Of a stretch of DNA of 64,000 nt, positions 17,554 to 26,319 are shown piece by piece. Each line of letters opens with the position of its first letter. Positions within the stretch are counted from its first letter, which is position 1. The stretch spans positions 310,001 through 374,000 of the forward strand of contig NZ_JBDWLT010000010.1 of the NCBI RefSeq assembly GCF_039973015.1. The letters run 5' to 3'. A model generated the notes under the pieces. That model did no database searches. It was not told the origin of the DNA and saw only the letters and a list, made by a program, of their open reading frames with translations. Source of the stretch: Parvibaculum sp039973015. GTDB lineage: Bacteria > Pseudomonadota > Alphaproteobacteria > Parvibaculales > Parvibaculaceae. Made by a program: the position numbers and the translations under genes.

Positions 17554-18636
17554 ATGACAAACAGACGCGCATCATCCAAGCGAACCCGCAAGGACGCCGG
17601 CAAGCCGGTGCCCGGCGCGGACGTGGCGGAAACATCCCGTCCCTGGCATCACATGCCGGACGGTACGTTCCGCAACCCGCCCGGCTGCGCGAGCCGCGGC
17701 CAGGGCCGCATGAAACATGCAGGCCCCTTTTTTCTCGAAATGCTGAAAATGGGCGCCCGCAAGGTCGATGTGCCTGAAGGCCATGTCGTGCCGCGGCCGC
17801 AGGCCGTTCGCGAACTGAATAGCCATGCGCAGGCGGATGACGACTTCATCACCTGGCTCGGCCATGCCTCTTTCCTCATTCGGATCGGCGGCCTGACTGT
17901 GCTCACCGATCCTTATCTCACGACATTTGCCGGCCCTGCCGGTCTCGGCCCGCGCCGCTATGTGAAGTCGGGCGTACCGATTTCGGCGCTGCCGCAGATC
18001 GACGTGCTGGTCGTCAGCCACAATCATTACGACCATCTCGACGAACGCGCGCTGGCAAGGCTGCCGAACAAGGAAAAGATGACGGTGGTGGTACCGCTGC
18101 GTCTGGCGCGTTTCTTCCGCGAGCGCGGTTTCCCGAATGTGATCGAGCTCGACTGGCATGAACGCTACGAAGTGAAGGGTGTCTCCCTGACAGCGCTGCC
18201 CGTCGTTCATTGGTCGCGCCGTTCCGGTTTCGACACCAACCGCACGCTCTGGGCGGGTTTCGCCATGAAGAGCGAAAATCACCACCTCTTTTTCGGTGGC
18301 GATAGCGGCTACGGGCCGATCTTCCGCGACATCGGCGAGGCTTACGGGCCTTTCGATACCGCACTGCTCGGCATCGGCGCCTATGAGCCGCGCGAAATGA
18401 TGAAAGCCTCTCACGCCACGCCCGAAGAAGCCGTGCAGATGGGCCGCGACCTCAAGGCGCGCCGCATCGTCGGTATGCATTGGGGCACGGTGCTCCTCAC
18501 CGTGGAGCCGCCTTTCGAGCCGCCGGAGCGTTTTGTCAAAGCCGCGGACGCGGAAGGCTACGAGCCCGAAAACACCTGGATCATGCGCATCGGCGAAACC
18601 CGCGATCTTGCGGGCAGCTGGCCCTCCAACGCCTGA
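17554..18636 (+). CDS. Metallo-beta-lactamase-fold hydrolase, NAPE-PLD-like
   Basis: This 360-residue enzyme has a metallo-beta-lactamase core. The zinc motif is VSHNHYDHLDE (HxHxDH), preceded by WLGHASFLIRIGG and TDPYL, and followed by HWSRRSGFDTNRTLWAGF, GGDSGYG and a C-terminal GMHWGT. This combination matches N-acyl-phosphatidylethanolamine phospholipase D-like and related UlaG-type proteins; a role in membrane lipid turnover is plausible but unproven. The N-terminal 100 residues include RNPPGCASRGQGRMK. The ATG at 17554 is chosen over an open upstream frame because that part overlaps the ankyrin gene end and lacks similarity. Confidence 0.85.
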   Translation: MTNRRASSKRTRKDAGKPVPGADVAETSRPWHHMPDGTFRNPPGCASRGQGRMKHAGPFFLEMLKMGARKVDVPEGHVVPRPQAVRELNSHAQADDDFITWLGHASFLIRIGGLTVLTDPYLTTFAGPAGLGPRRYVKSGVPISALPQIDVLVVSHNHYDHLDERALARLPNKEKMTVVVPLRLARFFRERGFPNVIELDWHERYEVKGVSLTALPVVHWSRRSGFDTNRTLWAGFAMKSENHHLFFGGDSGYGPIFRDIGEAYGPFDTALLGIGAYEPREMMKASHATPEEAVQMGRDLKARRIVGMHWGTVLLTVEPPFEPPERFVKAADAEGYEPENTWIMRIGETRDLAGSWPSNA

Positions 18637-18727
18637 TCGTCCCGTACCTGATCTGATGCGATCCAGTCCATGACGTATCGCGCATGACGCTCTAGACTTC
18701 GCCCAAACGGTGGCGGAGAGGAATCCC

Positions 18728-20134
18728 ATGACGATGATCGACGACCGGGTAGCCATGCGCTGGCTGCGCCGCAATTTCCTTGCAGGCCGCTTGCCCGGCG
18801 ACCGGAGCGGGCAGGTCCGCCTGCAAACGCTGGTGATCCTGCGCTGGCTCGCGATTGCCGGTCAGCTCGGCGCGGTGCTTGTCGTTCATTTCGGTCTCGG
18901 CTTTCCGCTGCCGCTCGGTCTTTGCCTGGCCGTCATTGCGGCTTCCGCCTGGCTCAATGTCTTCCTGACGCTTCGTTACCGCTCCGCGACCCGTCTCCCC
19001 GACTGGCAGGCAGCGGTTTATCTCGCCATCGATCTCGCGCAGCTTGCCGTATTGCTTTTTCTCACCGGCGGTCTGCAGAACCCCTTTGCCCTCCTTTTCA
19101 TGGCGCCGGTGACGATCTCGGCGACGACCTTGTCGCTCGCCAGTACCGGTCTTCTTCTTGCGCAGGCCTTCACCTATGTCACCCTGCTTTCCTGGTTTCA
19201 CATGCCATTGCCGTGGCGGCCGGGCGAAACACCGGAACTGCCGCCGCTTTATGTGACGGGTCACTGGACGGCGCTGCTTCTCGGCCTCGGTTTCATGGCG
19301 GCCTATGCCTGGCGCGTCTCGCAGGAATCGCGGCGCATGTCGGCGGCGCTTTCGGCCACGCAGCTCGTGCTGTCGCGCGCGCAGCGCTTGTCCGCGCTGG
19401 ACGGGCTCGCCGCCGCCGCCGCGCATGAGCTCGGTACGCCGCTCGGCACGATTTCGCTCGTCTCCAAGGAATTGATGCGCGGCCAGATGAGCGAGGAGGA
19501 AATGAAGGAAGACCTCGCGCTCCTGAACAGCCAGGCAGAGCGCTGCAAGGATATTCTCTCGCGCCTGTCGAAGCGGCCGGACGGCACGGATGCCATCTAT
19601 TCGCGCCTGCCGCTCCATGCCTTGCTCGATGAAGTGGTGGCGCCCCATCGCGACATGGATGTCAGCTTCCATATCGAGGTGCTGGCCGACGATGAGGATG
19701 CGAGCGAACCCGAAATCTGGCGCCGTCCTGAAATGCTCTATGGTCTCGGTAATTTCATCGAGAACGCTGCGGACTTCGCCCGCGAGGAAGTCCGCGTCGC
19801 CGCGCATTACGGCAAGGAGCACGTCACCCTCACCATCATGGATGACGGGCCGGGCTTCACGCCGGATGTGCTGGAAAAACTCGGCGAGCCCTATGTGACG
19901 ACGCGGCCTCGCCGCAAGCAGGCGATGCAGGATCCCGAAGCAGGCCATGAGGGCATGGGCCTCGGCTTCTTCATTGGCAAGACGCTGCTTGAGCGCACGG
20001 GCGCGACGGTGGAAATCGGCAATCGCGCAGACGGCAAGGCGGGCGCGAGGCTCGCCATGCGCTGGCCGCGCCGTGCCATCGAGGCCGATCCGGCTTTCCC
20101 GCCGGAAGCGCTAACGGCGTCCGGTCCCGAATAA
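18728..20134 (+). CDS. regB: Redox sensor histidine kinase RegB/ActS/PrrB
   Basis: This is a membrane kinase that senses quinone pool redox state and cysteine oxidation to control respiration, photosynthesis or carbon and nitrogen fixation genes through RegA. The start ATG at 18728 has GGAGAGG seven bases upstream and yields 468 residues. Six membrane segments precede the kinase core. The quinone-sensing motif FLTGGLQNPFALLF is intact, the H-box is AAAAHELGTPLG with phospho-acceptor His233, a redox Cys lies in QAERCKDIL, and the ATPase has N-box FIENAADFA and G-boxes DDGPGF and GMGLGFFI. The partner regulator follows 72 nt downstream. Confidence 0.94.
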   Translation: MTMIDDRVAMRWLRRNFLAGRLPGDRSGQVRLQTLVILRWLAIAGQLGAVLVVHFGLGFPLPLGLCLAVIAASAWLNVFLTLRYRSATRLPDWQAAVYLAIDLAQLAVLLFLTGGLQNPFALLFMAPVTISATTLSLASTGLLLAQAFTYVTLLSWFHMPLPWRPGETPELPPLYVTGHWTALLLGLGFMAAYAWRVSQESRRMSAALSATQLVLSRAQRLSALDGLAAAAAHELGTPLGTISLVSKELMRGQMSEEEMKEDLALLNSQAERCKDILSRLSKRPDGTDAIYSRLPLHALLDEVVAPHRDMDVSFHIEVLADDEDASEPEIWRRPEMLYGLGNFIENAADFAREEVRVAAHYGKEHVTLTIMDDGPGFTPDVLEKLGEPYVTTRPRRKQAMQDPEAGHEGMGLGFFIGKTLLERTGATVEIGNRADGKAGARLAMRWPRRAIEADPAFPPEALTASGPE

Positions 20135-20206
20135 GTGAGACACGGCTTGGCTTTAGGCGGGCCTTCAGCCTAAAATCAGGCAAATCCGGCGGAGATTGGA
20201 CCAGGT

Positions 20207-20779
20207 GTGACCCAGACGAATGAAGATGCAGGGGCCGAAAGCCCCGTGATACCCGAAGACCGCACCTTGCTGCTGGTGGACGACGACGTGCCGTTTCTCA
20301 CGCGGCTCGCCCGCGCCATGGAAGGCCGTGGTTTCGAGGTGATGACCGCGAACACGGTAAAGGACGGCAAGGAGCTTGCGCGCTTGAAGAAGCCGGGCTT
20401 CGCGGTGGTTGATATGCGGCTCGAAGACGGTAACGGGCTTGATGTCGTGGCCACGCTTGAGGAGTCGCGGCCCGACGCCCGCATCGTCGTGCTGACAGGC
20501 TATGGCAATATCGCGACCGCGGTGACGGCGGTTAAGCTCGGCGCCGTCGATTATCTCGCGAAGCCCTCGGATGCCGACGCCATCGAAGCCGCTCTCCTCG
20601 CAACCGGAGGGGACAAGGCCAATCCGCCTGAAAATCCGATGTCGGCGGACCGTGTACGTTGGGAACACATCCAGCGCGTTTATGAACTCTGCGATCGCAA
20701 CGTCTCCGAGACAGCGCGGCGTCTCAACATGCATCGCCGGACCTTGCAACGCATTCTCGCCAAACGCGCGCCCAAGTAG
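20207..20779 (+). CDS. regA: Redox response regulator RegA/ActR/PrrA
   Basis: This 190-residue response regulator pairs with the preceding RegB. The receiver domain has the acidic pair in LLVDDDVPF, the phospho-acceptor Asp in FAVVDMRLEDGNGLDVV and the Lys in YLAKP. The C-terminal Fis-type helix-turn-helix is NVSETARRLNMHRRTLQRIL, nearly invariant in RegA homologues. The start is GTG at 20207. The stop codon belongs to the first unit of a 13-bp tandem repeat that continues downstream. Confidence 0.94.
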   Translation: MTQTNEDAGAESPVIPEDRTLLLVDDDVPFLTRLARAMEGRGFEVMTANTVKDGKELARLKKPGFAVVDMRLEDGNGLDVVATLEESRPDARIVVLTGYGNIATAVTAVKLGAVDYLAKPSDADAIEAALLATGGDKANPPENPMSADRVRWEHIQRVYELCDRNVSETARRLNMHRRTLQRILAKRAPK

Positions 20780-20838
20780 CGCCCCCAAGTAGCGCTTTCA
20801 AGTAGCGCTCTCAAGTAGCGCTCTCAAGTAGCGCGCCC
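20774..20838. repeat. 13-bp tandem repeat covering the regA stop codon
   Basis: Five near-identical units AAGTAGCGC(t/c)(t/c)(t/c)(c/t)C begin at 20774, 20787, 20800, 20813 and 20826. The first contains the last lysine codon and TAG of regA. It looks like slippage duplication of the gene end. A different 13-nt tandem repeat covers the bioF stop at 45380. Confidence 0.8.
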
Positions 20839-20862
20839 CTCAAGCAGCGTCCGCTCAGGCGG

Positions 20863-21729
20863 TCACATCTTGCGGGCGAGGGCGAAGCTGTTGTGGCTTT
20901 CGCCTTTCGCGCGGAACGCGGCATCGAGCGTCAGCACCATCTCGAAAACCCAGCCGTCCTCCGGCGTCATCTTCGGATAGATGCCGCGAAGCGCGTGCGG
21001 AAAGATGGCACCGCCGAGCGCCTTTATTTCAGCATCCGGGAAAAGCGATTTCAGCGCGGGCAGGATCGCAGCGCTATCGGCTGCTTCGGATGGATCGCGC
21101 TCGATCATCTCTTCCACCGTCAGACGTTTGATGTTCGGGTTTGACGGACGCAGGTGGGGCGGAAGTGCGGAACGAAAGCGCCGGAGGCAGTCGAGCATTT
21201 CGTCGCTCCACTGCCAGTGTGTCGGGCCCGTATATTCATGAATCATCAGAAGGCCGCCCGGCTTCAGAACATCGCGGCTCCATTCGAGGGCTGCGCGCGT
21301 ATCCATCATGTGATGGAGAGACGAGGACCAGTAAACGAGGTCGTATGTATTGTGCGGCGTGGTCGCGAAGGCATCGTCGAGAATGAACCGGGCATGTCCG
21401 TCGAGGCCCTTTTCAGCGTAGCGCGCTTCCGCGAGCTTGAGGCGCTGATCCGAAAGATCGAACAGATCGAAATGCTGGACCGTACCGGATTTAAGCAGCG
21501 CCTGCTCCTTGGTGGCTCCCCCGCAGCCCACGGACACCGCTCGCGCGAACGGCCCGAGCTCCTGGAGACGTTTGTGCGTTCCCCGGGAGATGGCGGGAAG
21601 CGGCTCTCCGCAGATTTCGAGATTCATGTAGCCGCAATATTGCGGAATTTCCCACCAGCTTGTGCCCTTGGTCCTCTTCTTGGCCTGAGCATTCCACTTC
21701 TCGGTGATGCGCTGCTTGTTGCCGAGCAT
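20863..21729 (-). CDS. SAM-dependent methyltransferase
   Basis: This 288-residue protein has a class I methyltransferase fold. Motif I is ARAVSVGCGGATKEQAL, an acidic residue binding the ribose is in HFDLFDLSDQRL, and the post-motif segment is YDLVYWSSSLHHMMDTR followed by VLKPGGLLMIHEY. The N-terminus (ITEKWNAQ) resembles small-molecule methyltransferases of the ubiquinone/sugar type, but the substrate cannot be inferred. It is convergent with regA and stands alone. Start ATG at 21729. Confidence 0.83.
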   Translation of the reverse strand: MLGNKQRITEKWNAQAKKRTKGTSWWEIPQYCGYMNLEICGEPLPAISRGTHKRLQELGPFARAVSVGCGGATKEQALLKSGTVQHFDLFDLSDQRLKLAEARYAEKGLDGHARFILDDAFATTPHNTYDLVYWSSSLHHMMDTRAALEWSRDVLKPGGLLMIHEYTGPTHWQWSDEMLDCLRRFRSALPPHLRPSNPNIKRLTVEEMIERDPSEAADSAAILPALKSLFPDAEIKALGGAIFPHALRGIYPKMTPEDGWVFEMVLTLDAAFRAKGESHNSFALARKM

Positions 21730-21804
21730 TTTCCCGGTGTCCTCGTTTTCAGATCTGGCCTCACCCTAGCATGACGCCCCGCCATGTCGTCCGCGCTCCG
21801 GCAA

Positions 21805-22293
21805 TTATTCCGGTTCGAGAAACCGGTGTACTCGCCGCGCCGAAACACGGGCGGCATGCAGCGTGAGCTTCTTGCGCCGCGCTGGCGCAAGCGTCGTCAC
21901 CGGGCCCTCGCGTAATATTTCCGCGCCGTAGCGGTCCGCGATGACGAGTCCGGTTTCCTCGGGGATCACCTCGCGCGGAAACTCGGGCGGCACGGCAAAA
22001 TAGAAGCGGTCGCAGAAGTCGAGATATTCCTCCCACTTGGAATCCGTCTTGTAGTCCGTGAGGCTCGACTTGATTTCGATAACGATGATCTCGCCCTTGG
22101 GGCCGAGCGCCAGAATGTCGACGCGCCGCCCGGTGGCAAGCGTGAGCTCCGTCACCGGCGCATATCCCATCTGCGCGAGAAGGCGGCAGACACCTCGCTG
22201 CACGCTTGCCGCGGTTGCGGATTGCCGTCCGTCGAAGAGACGAAATTCATCCATCTCCATGTCGGGCATTGCGGGAAGCTCGTCCTTCGTCAT
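21805..22293 (-). CDS. mmcB: MmcB-family DNA repair protein
   Basis: This 162-residue protein matches the MmcB-like family, known from Caulobacter as a DNA-damage-linked, probably PD-(D/E)xK nuclease-related protein. The putative nuclease motif is visible: Asp59 in RRVDILALGPKGE, then Glu73 and Lys75 in IVIEIKSS, and SKWEEYLDFCDRFYFAVP follows. The start overlaps the stop of the upstream kinase-like gene by four bases (22290-22293), implying a two-gene operon. I saw no LexA-type box in the short upstream gaps. Confidence 0.85.
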   Translation of the reverse strand: MTKDELPAMPDMEMDEFRLFDGRQSATAASVQRGVCRLLAQMGYAPVTELTLATGRRVDILALGPKGEIIVIEIKSSLTDYKTDSKWEEYLDFCDRFYFAVPPEFPREVIPEETGLVIADRYGAEILREGPVTTLAPARRKKLTLHAARVSARRVHRFLEPE

Positions 22294-23198
22294 TGCCGAA
22301 CCTGGCTTTCGATGCCCGCCTGCCGCAACGCTTCGTCGAGAAAGCTGACCCGGCGCATCGCCTCGCGCGGATGGCCGCTATTGCTGCCGATTGCAAGCGA
22401 ACAAGCGGCATTGACGGCAACGCCCATGCGAAAACGCTGCATGTCGATCGCGTGGCCGGAGACGGCGGCATAGGAGCGGAAGATCGCATCGCGCAGCGGG
22501 CCCGGATTGTCGAAATGCCGGAAATCTTCCTCCGGCAGACCGACGCCTGCTTCCGCGAAATCGAGGAAGGCGGGTCTCTCGCCGCGCGCCGTGAGCATGT
22601 TCGAGAAATTCAGGTCGCCGTGAAGAACGATGCGTGCTCCTTCTTCGGTTTCCCACATTTCCTTCAGCCGCTGTAGCCGCTCGCGCTGGTCGGGCGCGCT
22701 GATGCGCGCCAGCGCCTCGTCGATGCTGCGGATGCTCGGATTGCCGAGTTTCGTTGCGTTGTCCGCAAGCCTTGCACCTTCTTCGTGAAACCATGCGATG
22801 GCCGCGCCGATCTCTTCGCCGAGTCTTTCGCGCTCATCCATCTTGAGGATGTAAAGTCCGCCTTCATCTGCGGGCTTGCCCGCGAGCTTTTCGAGCCTGA
22901 GCCAGCCGGCGAGCGGCGGTCCTGAAAAGCCATAGGCATTTTCGAAACGCCCCGAGCCCAGCAGACGGGGCAGGCGGAAGCGCGTACTTTTCAGCGAGCC
23001 GAGAAGGGTGAGGGCGGAGGCTTCGCGGTAATGCTTGCTTTCGCCCGTGCCGAGCCCGCCATTGCGGCGTATGAGCTTCAGCACCGTGCCGTCGCCGAGA
23101 TCGTGAACGCTTCCCCAGACGCCCTCACCAAGAAGCGGCCAGGGGCCCGCCGGCAGGTCCGGTATGTCGTCCGAAAGCGTTTCGTGAATTTCCGTCAT
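22290..23198 (-). CDS. Aminoglycoside-phosphotransferase-fold kinase
   Basis: This 302-residue protein has the protein-kinase-like small-molecule kinase fold: nucleotide-binding strand LLGEGVWGSVHDLGDGTVLKL, Brenner motif IVLHGDLNFSNML (catalytic Asp and Asn) and metal-binding FLDFAEAGVG. The segment EEDFRHFDN follows as in APH/choline-kinase relatives. The substrate is unknown; antibiotic resistance should not be assumed. Coupled by overlap to mmcB. Confidence 0.8.
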   Translation of the reverse strand: MTEIHETLSDDIPDLPAGPWPLLGEGVWGSVHDLGDGTVLKLIRRNGGLGTGESKHYREASALTLLGSLKSTRFRLPRLLGSGRFENAYGFSGPPLAGWLRLEKLAGKPADEGGLYILKMDERERLGEEIGAAIAWFHEEGARLADNATKLGNPSIRSIDEALARISAPDQRERLQRLKEMWETEEGARIVLHGDLNFSNMLTARGERPAFLDFAEAGVGLPEEDFRHFDNPGPLRDAIFRSYAAVSGHAIDMQRFRMGVAVNAACSLAIGSNSGHPREAMRRVSFLDEALRQAGIESQVRQ

Positions 23199-23235
23199 GG
23201 GTCCGCACTCTAGCAGGCAGGCGCGTCATGCCGCC

Positions 23236-23338
23236 AAAAAAAGGGTGACCCGCAGGCCACCCCCAAAGACACGGAAAACCGGTGGCCCGCAGGCCACCCC
23301 CAAAGACACGAAAAAAGGGTGGCCCGAAGGCCACCCTG
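23236..23338 (-). terminator. Three tandem terminator hairpins (37-bp period)
   Basis: Three copies of a GGTGGCC-tetraloop-GGCCACC hairpin start at 23244, 23281 and 23318, exactly 37 bp apart with conserved CAAAGACACG linkers. On the minus strand the first encountered (23316-23337, 9-bp stem) and the last (23243-23262) are followed by runs of six or seven T, making intrinsic terminators for the diiron gene ending at 23372. Copies arose by tandem duplication. Confidence 0.8.
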
Positions 23339-23371
23339 AGTGATTCCCTCTGGAGAGGACCCTTCGGGAAA

Positions 23372-24496
23372 TTACTCCGCCGCCGCGCTATGCATCGGGT
23401 TCTTCTTGTTGGCGAAGTTGACCGTCTTCAGGAATTCGATGCCCTGCTCGGCGATGTCGTCGCCGACCATGCGGTCGTCTTCATTCTTGAGCTCTTCCAT
23501 GTCGACATAGGTTGCATAGAAGGCGCGGGTGCGATCGGTAATGATGCCGGCCTTGAGCAGCGTCTTGACGAGCACACGGAAGACGTTGGCCGCATCCTTC
23601 ATGCCTTCGCGCCGGTCTTCGTCGGTCACGGCTTCCAGCATCTCGGCCTGGACCTCGCGCCAGTCGAGGCCGAAATCGGCATAGATGAGTTTCTTCTGTT
23701 CAGGGTTCACGAGGTTGAAGAGCAGCGTCTGGAAAACGGCGGCGGCCCAGTCCTCGATGATGTCGCGCTCTTCGGGCGCGAGTTTCGGGATCGTACGGTC
23801 GGCCCAGATCTTGCCGAACTTGTGATGGAAGGCTTCATCCGTCATGGCGAGCTGGCAAAGCTTCACGAGAAGCGGGTCGCGCGCCGTGTTGAAGAAGGTC
23901 GCAAAGGTGCCCATCGCAAGCCCTTCGACGAGAAGCTGCATGCCGACGATCTTCTTGTAGACCTCTTTCGCGTTGACCATCTCGGAGAGAAGATTCGCAA
24001 GCGTCTCGCCGCAAGGCAGCGGCTTGCCGAAGCGCGACTGCACATATTTCGCGAAGGCCGTCACATGGCGGGCCTCTTCGCGCGCCTGGTTTGCGGCATA
24101 TTCCTGTGCGCCCGGATCGAGCAGGATGTGGCAGAGCGAGGCCGAAAGGTTCAGCGCACCTTGTTCGCCGTGCAGGATCGCCGACATCATCCAGCGCGCC
24201 GTCTCGTTCACGAAGCGGATTTTCTCTTTCTCCGGCAGCTTCTCGAAGCAGGCGAGACGAAGTTCCGGCACGAGCTCCGGGTCGATCATCATTTCGTTTT
24301 CGCTGTCGAAGGGTTCGGTGAAGTCGATGTAGCGCTTGTCGAGCGGATCCCAGAAATGGTCATGGGTCGCAGAGATGATCTTGTCGAAGGCGGAGGAGCG
24401 GCGGTTGTAGCGCTCCGTGTTCATCATCGCCTGAAAATCGTCCGGCGAGACGGCGTCATAGGCGTTGTCCTTGGTGATCTGGCGCGTTTCGGTCAT
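23372..24496 (-). CDS. Ferritin-like diiron protein, paralogue 1
   Basis: This 374-residue all-helical protein has a complete set of diiron carboxylate ligands by position: Glu111 (LHGEQGAL), Glu141 and His144 (EEARHV), Glu191 (LLVEGLAM), Glu221 and His224 (TDEAFHHKF). This is the E..ExxH..E..ExxH layout of R2-like and ferritin-like oxidases. It resembles class Ia R2-type or N-oxygenase-like proteins, but I could not assign a substrate; a hydroxylase or oxidase for hydrophobic compounds is an inference from CYP153 and RND neighbours. A near-twin lies at 27757. The ATG at 24496 has GGAGAAGAAA directly upstream and matches the twin start. Operator A is 95 bp upstream. Confidence 0.78.
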   Translation of the reverse strand: MTETRQITKDNAYDAVSPDDFQAMMNTERYNRRSSAFDKIISATHDHFWDPLDKRYIDFTEPFDSENEMMIDPELVPELRLACFEKLPEKEKIRFVNETARWMMSAILHGEQGALNLSASLCHILLDPGAQEYAANQAREEARHVTAFAKYVQSRFGKPLPCGETLANLLSEMVNAKEVYKKIVGMQLLVEGLAMGTFATFFNTARDPLLVKLCQLAMTDEAFHHKFGKIWADRTIPKLAPEERDIIEDWAAAVFQTLLFNLVNPEQKKLIYADFGLDWREVQAEMLEAVTDEDRREGMKDAANVFRVLVKTLLKAGIITDRTRAFYATYVDMEELKNEDDRMVGDDIAEQGIEFLKTVNFANKKNPMHSAAAE

Positions 24497-24590
24497 TTTC
24501 TTCTCCACTGTCATCGAGCGTTTTCCCGCGAAAGCCCGGCCAATTTCCCGTACTCGTAATGTGGGTATTTGTGCGCTGCACAAGCAATCC

Positions 24591-24614
24591 AAAAATGACG
24601 CCTGCGTCATTTTT
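24591..24614. promoter_or_regulatory. Palindromic operator A (TGACG-N4-CGTCA)
   Basis: A perfect 11-bp inverted repeat AAAAATGACGC / GCGTCATTTTT with a 2-bp spacer. It sits 95 bp before diiron gene 1 and 191 bp before the divergent Hsp70-like gene, in their 309-bp shared region. The same TGACG-N4-CGTCA core recurs before the CYP153 gene (twice), diiron gene 2 and ada-alkA. Confidence 0.7.
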
Positions 24615-24805
24615 GCGCAGAGACGCCGCCGCCGCCCGGTACGGCGCCTCGACTCGACAAACAGAGCCCCGTTCGGTATTTCTCGCGGCCCTTCCGCCCC
24701 CGAAGCTCCCCCGAAAGTCTGGGGAAGCGCCTCGGATTTCCTCAAATGTATTGCTGTGGCGGGTGCTGCGGAGCAGTGCCCGGCCAGACGGATACGAGGT
24801 GACAG

Positions 24806-26119
24806 ATGTTCATCGGTCTCGACTTCGGAACGACCAACAGCGCGCTCGCGGTCGCCTCGCCGGATGGCCCGTCCCGGCTCGTGCCGGTCCGTCATGCGGC
24901 CGAAACGCTCCCGACCTTCCGCTCAATCCTCTATTTCGATGATGAAGAGCGCGATGCGAACGGGCGTCCGCACGCCTTTGCCGGACCGGCGGCGATGGAC
25001 GCCTATCTGGAGCGCGGCGCCGAGGGCCGGTTGATCCAGTCGGTGAAGTCCTATCTCGCCAATCCGAATTTCACCTCGACCACCATCTTCAACAGCCGCT
25101 TCACGCTCGAAAACCTGATCGGCTTCGTGGTGGCGCGGCTGATCGATGCAACCGCGCAGGCAGGCGAGCTGACAGAACGCATGGCCTCCGGTCCCGTCGT
25201 CGTCGGCCGCCCCGCGCGTTTCGTGCGCAACAGTCTGGGAACACCCGACAGCGAGCATGACGAGCTCGCCGTCTCGCGTCTGCGCGAAGCGCTGCACGGG
25301 ATACGCATCCCCGATGTGCATTTCGAGTTCGAGCCCGTCGCGGCGGCCCATGCCTATGAGGCCTCGCTCGATCGTGACGAACTCGTGCTGATCGGCGACT
25401 TCGGCGGCGGTACCTCGGACTTCTGCCTGCTCCATGTCGGACCCGGCCTGCGCAAGCTGAAAGAGCGCGGCGAAACCATTGTCGGCGTGTCGGGCGTTGG
25501 CCTGGCGGGCGATGCATTCGATGCGCGCCTGATCGAGCATTGTGTGGCGCCCCGCCTCGGCAAGGGCACGAATTACAAGAGCGGCTCGAAGGTGCTTCCC
25601 GTTCCCTCCTGGCCCTACGACACGATGCGCCGATGGCACGAGTTGAGCCTCATCAATACGCGCAAGACCCGGCGCATGCTTGAAGAGATCGCCCGCACAG
25701 CCGAAGCGGCCAATGAAGTCGAGGCCTTGCTGACGCTCATCGAGGAGGAGCGGGGCTTTGCGCTTTACCGGGCAGTGGAGGCGGCGAAACTCGGTCTTTC
25801 CGGCGCGGAAGAGACGCAGCTTCGCTTCGGCCTTGGGCCCGTCGAAATCGACGCAAAAGTGACGCGCGCCGAATTCGAGCAGTGGATCGCCCCGGAGTTG
25901 GCCGAGATTTCCGCCTGTGTGGACAAGCTGCTGGAAGAAACGGGTACGTCGCCCGAAAAAGTCGACCGGGTTTTTCTCACCGGCGGCTCTTCCTTTATTC
26001 CCGCCGTGCGCAACATCTTTGCGGCCCGTTTCGGCGCGGAAAAGCTCGCGGGCGGCGGGGAGCTTACCTCGGTTGCCACAGGGCTGGCCCTCTCGGCCCG
26101 CCAGCGTTTCGGCGGTTGA
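24806..26119 (+). CDS. Hsp70-like ATPase (YegD-type)
   Basis: This 437-residue protein has the actin/Hsp70 ATPase fold: phosphate 1 FIGLDFGTTNSALAVA, phosphate 2 LIGDFGGGTSDFCLL, adenosine motif VFLTGGSSFIPAVRNIF. It lacks the full substrate-binding lid of DnaK, so it is a YegD-like, shortened Hsp70. Such proteins may be specialised chaperones. It lies between diiron gene 1 and the CYP153 gene and ends 200 bp before the latter, with two operators in that gap; a role in assembling the metalloenzymes nearby is only a guess. The ATG at 24806 follows GAGGTGACAG. Confidence 0.86.
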   Translation: MFIGLDFGTTNSALAVASPDGPSRLVPVRHAAETLPTFRSILYFDDEERDANGRPHAFAGPAAMDAYLERGAEGRLIQSVKSYLANPNFTSTTIFNSRFTLENLIGFVVARLIDATAQAGELTERMASGPVVVGRPARFVRNSLGTPDSEHDELAVSRLREALHGIRIPDVHFEFEPVAAAHAYEASLDRDELVLIGDFGGGTSDFCLLHVGPGLRKLKERGETIVGVSGVGLAGDAFDARLIEHCVAPRLGKGTNYKSGSKVLPVPSWPYDTMRRWHELSLINTRKTRRMLEEIARTAEAANEVEALLTLIEEERGFALYRAVEAAKLGLSGAEETQLRFGLGPVEIDAKVTRAEFEQWIAPELAEISACVDKLLEETGTSPEKVDRVFLTGGSSFIPAVRNIFAARFGAEKLAGGGELTSVATGLALSARQRFGG

Positions 26120-26159
26120 TCTCCGCTGACCGGGATACGCAAGGTCAATTTGCCGCAAA

Positions 26160-26181
26160 AAAATGACGCACCCGTCATTTT
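26160..26181. promoter_or_regulatory. Palindromic operator B1 upstream of CYP153
   Basis: Arms AAAATGACG (26160-26168) and CGTCATTTT (26173-26181) are perfect, with spacer CACC. It lies 138 bp before the P450 ATG. Confidence 0.7.
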
Positions 26182-26216
26182 CAAACCTCTTATCTGCTGC
26201 TAAGCTTGATCACATA

Positions 26217-26238
26217 AAAATGACGCGACCGTCACTTT
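26217..26238. promoter_or_regulatory. Palindromic operator B2 upstream of CYP153
   Basis: Arms AAAATGACG (26217-26225) and CGTCACTTT (26230-26238) differ at one flanking position; the TGACG-N4-CGTCA core is perfect. The centre is 57 bp from that of B1, and it lies 81 bp before the ATG. Confidence 0.7.
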
Positions 26239-26319
26239 ACGTATGACAGGTCCGCACTTTCCGTTATGCTTGACGCAGCGGAATATCAAACGCCGGAACA
26301 TCCCGGAGGAGGAAACCCC

